This document shows, one piece after another, positions 59,640 through 64,000 of a stretch of DNA of 64,000 nucleotides. The stretch's first letter is position 1. Every line of letters starts with the position of its first letter. The notes under the pieces were generated by a model, which was given only the letters and a program-made list of their open reading frames with translations, was not told the DNA's origin and made no database searches. Position numbers and translations under genes: made by a program. Source of the DNA: Pomphorhynchus laevis (taxonomy: Eukaryota > Acanthocephala > Palaeacanthocephala > Echinorhynchida > Pomphorhynchidae); NCBI GenBank assembly GCA_012934845.2, contig WNNJ02003704.1, forward strand, positions 124,001 through 188,000, in the 5' to 3' direction.

Positions 59640-60095
59640 ATCATTTGATATCAGGGCGTCAGCACCACGAAATAAATTCAACAGTGAAATTGTCGCAAAT
59701 GACAAAGTCACCGTTTCGAGCTAGTTGGCTCTCATCAGTAGCTTGTACTCCCCACAATTGTATTGATAGTAATGCATAGCAGCATTGCATCGTAGTGCTA
59801 CATTGTACTATCCAGTAGCCAACTGGTGTGTATCTTTGTAGCACAACGCGCTTGGTTCTCCAGCGCTTAATGCAGACGGGTAAATATTTGCAGTTGCAAA
59901 CCCCAGTCTTTGCAAGGGAACAAGGAGCCTTTGTTGTTTCAAATCACCGTATAGCTTTTCTCCCAACTTCAATCCAGTTGTGGGGACTACAAGCTACTGA
60001 TGAGAGCCAACTAGCTCGAAACGGTGACTTTGTCATTTGCGACAATTTCACTGTTGAATTTATTTTGTGGTGCTGACGCCCTGATATCAAATGAT
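59640..60095. mobile_element. Foldback element: 127-base inverted repeats around a 202-base spacer
   Basis: Arm 1 (59,640-59,766) and the reverse complement of arm 2 (59,969-60,095) differ at only about five or six positions, starting from the shared ends ATCATTTGATATCAGGGCGT. Both arms contain CTGATGA, GAGC...GCTC and GAAA of a hammerhead core, on opposite strands. Only arm 2, together with adjacent spacer sequence, makes a complete ribozyme. No clear target duplication flanks the element. The spacer has no coding content. It may be a solo terminal repeat of a Penelope-like element, a retrozyme relative, or a MITE. Confidence 0.75.
59944..60027 (+). ncRNA. Type III hammerhead self-cleaving ribozyme
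   Basis: Strand order fits type III. Stem III 5' side is TCACCGT (59,944-59,950), then H17 = A at 59,951 with cleavage predicted after it (GUA triplet). Stem I is TAGC (59,952-59,955) and GCTA (59,993-59,996), with an inner helix TCTCC/GGGGA (59,959-59,963 with 59,982-59,986) plus AAC/GTT. The invariant CTGATGA follows at 59,997-60,003. Stem II is GAGC (60,004-60,007) and GCTC (60,014-60,017) with a CAACTA loop, then GAAA at 60,018-60,021. Stem III 3' side ACGGTGA (60,021-60,027) pairs with the 5' side over seven base pairs including A15.1-U16.1. Every catalytic-core nucleotide is present. Such RNAs cut retroelement or satellite transcripts. RpL19 is transcribed away from it on the other strand. 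Confidence 0.85.
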
Positions 60096-60525
60096 AATAT
60101 AATGTCATAATAATGATATAATGCATTTATTAAAATATCTATTAATTCATTATAGTATAAATTAATTTATATATTAATTTATTCAAGTATTTAAATATTA
60201 ATAAATTTTAAAATATTCAAAAATAATAATATATTTTTATTTTATATTAGATATTTTATGAGTTGAATCATAAACACAGTTATAGATGACACCCGTTCCA
60301 CGTTTCTGAAAAGTATATTCAACAAGTAATGTATCATAGAGATTTGGTGGCCTGCGAGGCGAATTTAGTTCTTCTAGCCATTTCATTCGGCGCACTGCTA
60401 GATTTTAAAGTTCGTATATTTGGATAAAGTTTCATAATTTCGAAATCATAGTTCGTCTTCTCTTTGTTATCGGTCAAACTTCACTCCTGTGAAGTAGAAA
60501 ATATTTATTAATAATTATTTTGAAT
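60096..60525. other. Spacer
   Basis: AT-rich sequence without a recognisable gene or repeat; the only notable patch is a slightly GC-richer stretch at 60,290-60,400 that shows no motif. Confidence 0.4.
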
Positions 60526-60529
60526 GATT

Positions 60530-61330
60530 AATTTTTTAGCCTTAATGAAAATCTCAAAAGTAAAAGACAGATTAAGAGAAATGACAAATTCAAGACAAAT
60601 AAACGAACTGATATTATTTTATCCCCCGGATGCGGATCGATATGTTTGTTATGCAGTGTGTCGTTTGCTTTCAAATAAAACAACTTAAAATTAGATTTTA
60701 ATACAAAGCATCCAGGCAAGCAAAACTTTAAGATCAGCTCGGAACGGATGATGTTCAAAAAATATAAACAGAAGGAGTACGTCCAGAAACAGAGTAATAC
60801 AAAATGAATATCATACAATGTAAAGGTTAGTTTTGTGATTGATAAAAAATTATAAGTATTCCAGATGTTTTATCCGATGGAGGTTTATTTAGGAATGACT
60901 ACTTAAAGTTGGAATTTTAATGTCCTCATGATAATGAATACAGTTCTTAATCATTTTGGATTTAAATGGGGTTTACTGTCGGGCATACGCGGTAATGGTG
61001 CCCTACAATGTCTAGTGCGCATTAAGGACTTGTTCAAATAGTTCTTAAAATAGCAAACGAACTAAAAATGAATCCAGAATTAAGATATTTTCACTGCGTT
61101 TTAGATTTTATGGATGTAAAAGGCAAGGCAGTAGAACAAAGGATGAAAATATGATTTGCCAATTTTAGTAAACGTTGCTGGATATATTTTAGAGCTAAAT
61201 CAAAAATTACAGAACAGGGATATCCATAAATTTAATATATAACTGAACATATTCATGAACTTCATGGCCGTCTCAAGACATTTTCTAAAAAATTAAAATT
61301 GTTTGAAGTTAAGTCTCAAACTACATGCTT
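60530..61330 (+). pseudogene. ZBED/GTF2I-like hAT-derived transposase remnant
   Basis: Read across frames: LSPGCGSICLLCSVSFAFK, a stop, NNLKLDFNTKHPGKQNFKIS, SERMMFKKYKQKEYVQKQ. The C-x2-C, then LK-x-H/DF-x-x-KHP spacing followed by SERxxxxxxxK is the BED-like finger of ZBED/GTF2IRD2-type proteins. Downstream IANELKMNPELRYFHCVLDF, FANFSKRCWIYFRAKSK and EHIHELHGRLKTFSKKLKLF resemble the FHC-x-LH, vNfIRa and HLNELN-x-xLQG blocks of that transposase family. Frequent stops and frameshifts mean it is a remnant; the match is by memory of motif order. Confidence 0.45.
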
Positions 61331-61539
61331 TATATTTTAGCAAAGTTGTTCTGGTATTAAGAAATTATCACGTTTAATAATTTAGTCCGGCCATTCAAGA
61401 AAGACAAAATTATAATTTGGTCAACAGCGTAACCGTCTCCCGCCCCTTATGTAATGCTTAAATATACCCAGAGTTTAACTTAAAACGCTCAAATTGATAA
61501 ATCATAATATTATTCTTGCGATATGTCAAAAATGGATTT

Positions 61540-62700
61540 ATAAATGCTGAATCAAATACATCGCAAAGCTAGCAGAATATGCGGTGCTAACTTTTCTGTA
61601 TTAGAAGTTGTGCTTGAAAGAATTTTTTACACTAAATGTCGAAAGCTGTCTAGATGTCCGGGAAATCTTAAAAAATTTAGATTTATTTTTACGTATCAAA
61701 TGCGTGCTGGCTCACGTTTACATTACCACAACAACAAAATACAAAATGTAAATCATGTGTCGAGAAGGTGAGAACGGAGGAGGTGTTTGAATATGATAAA
61801 GGAGCGAGCGCGGCGGACGTCGAGTTAGAGCTGATTCCATGCGAGGGAAGCGACGAGGAGGAATGGTCGGAGACCATAGTTGTTAGAGTAAAAAGTTATG
61901 AAGTGAACGCAGCGATAGCGAGGTGGGGCGAGTGTCGTCTAAGAAAGGAAGGTTGATGAACATGGGGATTCGATAGCGATGAGACGAAAAGTTACGAAAA
62001 GAAGACGGAGTTTGATGCGGATGTGGATATTTTCAATATATAATGTCTCCAGCAAATCAGTATTCTCATAATTCAAGACATTCGGAGTTGTATAGTAGGC
62101 CACATATTCGCATCGAAATTTATTACAATAGCTTTGTTCCATCCTGTTTCAGAATATTGAATGAAAATAAATAGGGGAATGATCCGTTCATCCACGTCGC
62201 ATTAGTCAGTGTTTTTCTTTCTTCTCTTTTTTCTTTTTCTGGTTAATTGTACGAATTTAATGTGATGACTTAATTTTATATTTTAGTGTTTTTTTTATTT
62301 TTGATCAACTACTCGAATATTTTTTTATTCGAAAGTAAAACAACTTTCTCGAATATAATGTAATGAATTAATTTTATAGTTTATTGCTCGCCAAAAATAG
62401 ATGGTTGGCCAAAAAATAAAGGCATTTATTATTAGCGTTGTGTATCTTTAAATTATTTTAATTTAGGAATATGTTCCTTATTATTTTATATTTTATTGCT
62501 CGCCAAACATATATGAAAGGTGCCCTCGAATATATCGTCTTTCGCATCGAGCTGTTAGCGTGTGGAACATGTTACCGGACTTTTTAATATATATCCATGA
62601 CATTGATATATTCAAACGAAAATTACTAGAATGGATACGACATCCTGATCAGCAAACTATCCGAATGACATACCCGTCAGATCAACGATAATTTCAACAA
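61540..62700 (+). pseudogene. CR1-like LINE C-terminal fragments split by other sequence
   Basis: Frame 61,544 starts LNQIHRKASRICGANFSVLE, VVLERIFYTKCRKLSR. After about 0.85 kb, 62,520-62,690 reads ERCPRIYRLSHRAVSVWNML, PDF and IDIFKRKLLEWI. The pattern L-x-x-IQ-x-KA-x-RI ... R-x-x-HRAV-x-VWN-x-LP ... FK-x-x-L is the usual end of CR1/Jockey-group ORF2. The split suggests an insertion or deletion after integration. It differs from family C in sequence. Confidence 0.5.
61768..61956 (+). other. GC-rich short open frame of unknown origin
   Basis: 62 codons, acidic (ADVELELIPCEGSDEEEWSE then TIVVRVKSYEVNAAIARWGE), in sequence distinctly richer in G and C (GAGCGAGCGCGGCGGACGTC) than its neighbours. 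It lies inside the stretch that separates the two CR1-like pieces. Possibly part of an inserted retroelement gag or host exon; I do not recognise it. Confidence 0.25.
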
Positions 62701-62869
62701 TTTAACCTCGTTTTTTCTTTTTTTGTTTGTCTATCTTTCTATGTGATCAACTAAACAGCCAACGGTCGTTGTTTTGTGTAAAACAAATCTAATCAAATGT
62801 CCTGCTGTCTTGATAACTTCATGCCGGACCGACGTAGATACGGAAATGTCACGCCACTACCCATCACGG

Positions 62870-64000
62870 AAGCAGCATTGACGACCCTCCTCTGCTCACG
62901 ATCTCCATTATGCATGCTGCATTTCCCAGCTGAACGGCTACGCTGATCCGTTTAAATAGGAAAGCACGGACTCGAGGTTCGGAAGTTGTGCGGATTAATC
63001 GTGTGCCGAGTTCATAAAGGAATGTGAGAAACACTTGCCCGATCGCTCATGTGCTTTTAACTGCCACTGGTATGAAAATATATTGGCGGATGTCAATGCT
63101 GGCATATTTGTGTACTTTCTTAGTATCGGCGTTTTTTACTACACTAGCCGCGCTATATACCAAACTGCTAAGGTTGCTGGGTGCTGTGTTATCCATACAA
63201 GTGAAGTTCCAAAGTAGCAGTCTACCTGACGACCAGGGAATCAGAGTTCCATCGTCAGGTGGTCTGCCGTCGACCCTGCAGACTCATGTAGGCTCCAACC
63301 GCGAAAGAAAGCCAGCGGACGTCAATGCCTTCTAAAGTAGATTGTTAGCGTCGGCATGACGGGAATGCCAAGACTGATCGGCAACAGTCCAGCCCGTGAG
63401 TCCATACGTTATCAACTTCCTTTCTGCAGATTCACCGATACGAAGCGCAAAAACGGATTCCCAATCGGATTGCGACGGCTACTGTGATGCTAGCGTCATC
63501 CAGGCAAAGTGCCTATTGAGCTAACTGGAATGAAGTTCAGAAAACCACCAGTGTGAGCGGAACTTACTGCTAGCAGCTTGGCGCGGGCATCGGTAGTGGT
63601 CGCTGAGTTCATAAGAGCCGCTTGTTTGACCGAGTAAATAGGATCTGTCTAATGTTTCTGGTGATCTTTAACCACTGGACACTCAAACCCGGTAAACGGG
63701 GACTACTCAAAAGCTGCATCGGCGAAGTCTTCACTTGCCCCAAAATCATAGTTTGATAATTTGGCATCGCCCAGGATTTGAGATACAAGTTGTTAGGATC
63801 CTGAAACCGAGGAACTGAAAACCGGAATAGACATGTCTATGCATGTTGATATGCCCAATCCACCAATGTTAACCGGTAGAGAAGACCGGAGCCATGTAGA
63901 ATCGTCGATATGCAAGTTGAGGATGTCCTGCAAAGTTTCGCGAATCACCACGTCGTACTATCCGTCTACATTTGGTAGGAAGCAAGGTGCGCACTGAAGA
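62870..64000 (-). pseudogene. Family D LINE, decayed C-terminal half running off the window (copy D5)
   Basis: From the window end leftward: LQCAPCFLPNVDG, VVIRETLQDILNLHIDDSTW, RSSLPVNIGGLGISTCIDMS (compare D4 LPVKMSGLGVLRAEELS). Further broken frames reach PPDDGTLIPWSSGR near 63,240, LLLWNFT-like sequence and, near 62,900, the FLFKRISVAVQLGNAACIM equivalent of the QRGNAAC end. Many stops. The 5' part lies outside the window. Confidence 0.65.

Noticed and set aside
59531-60126. Several open frames of 60-82 codons in and around the foldback element
   Set aside because: They are produced by the inverted repeat itself: the same peptide appears on both strands from the two arms.
60528-60818. 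96-codon minus-strand frame with membrane-like hydrophobicity
   Set aside because: It is the antisense of the BED-finger-like coding remnant, which explains the leucine and phenylalanine richness.

Overview
This is a strongly AT-rich eukaryotic, almost certainly invertebrate metazoan, window. The best anchor is one spliced host gene, ribosomal protein L19 (RpL19), on the minus strand at 54,772-59,164. It has five coding exons, GT-AG introns of 50, 48, 43 and 3,604 bases, and a 215-residue product. Introns of 43-50 bases and a TTTTCAG acceptor just upstream of the ATG look nematode-like, but I cannot name the species. Other likely host genes are three small intronless glycine-rich proteins: one of 262 aa at 16,975-17,763 and two near-identical 92-aa copies at 34,954 and 46,930.

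Most of the rest is retroelement DNA. Family A is an APE-type LINE with a CCHC ORF1; it has six copies, the best at 19,846-23,734. Family B is an APE-type LINE at 27,344-30,340. Family C is a CR1-like LINE at about 37,780-41,880, plus a truncated copy at 48,348-48,645. Family D is a LINE with a C-terminal restriction-like endonuclease, in five fragments. Family E is a second restriction-like-endonuclease LINE with an N-terminal cysteine cluster; one essentially complete copy at 23,751-27,027 is flanked by a 16-base exact repeat and damaged, as far as I can see, only by a stop at codon 4. Penelope-like RT pieces, a Ty3/Gypsy integrase piece, scraps of other RTs and a ZBED/hAT-like pseudogene complete the set.

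Layout: 1-3.2 kb AT-rich spacer; 3.2-5.5 kb Gypsy, LINE and family A fragments; 5.5-8.4 kb spacer with dispersed and tandem repeats; 8.4-13.6 kb a nest of D and E fragments, including a D/E fusion at a minisatellite; 13.6-19.6 kb spacer around the 262-aa gene; 19.6-32.9 kb families A, E, B, A in series; 33.3-34.3 kb Penelope-like RT; 34.77-48.79 kb a direct segmental duplication carrying the 92-aa gene, each copy expanded by different insertions; 49-52 kb family A remains; 52-54.7 kb spacer; 54.8-59.2 kb RpL19; 59.6-60.1 kb a foldback repeat containing a consensus type III hammerhead ribozyme; 60.5-64 kb transposon remains.

The most notable item is the hammerhead at 59,944-60,027 (+). It has all core nucleotides and three paired stems, and lies in one arm of a 127-base inverted repeat about 0.8 kb upstream of RpL19. 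Everything here is read by eye; family assignments rest on motifs, not on database searches.
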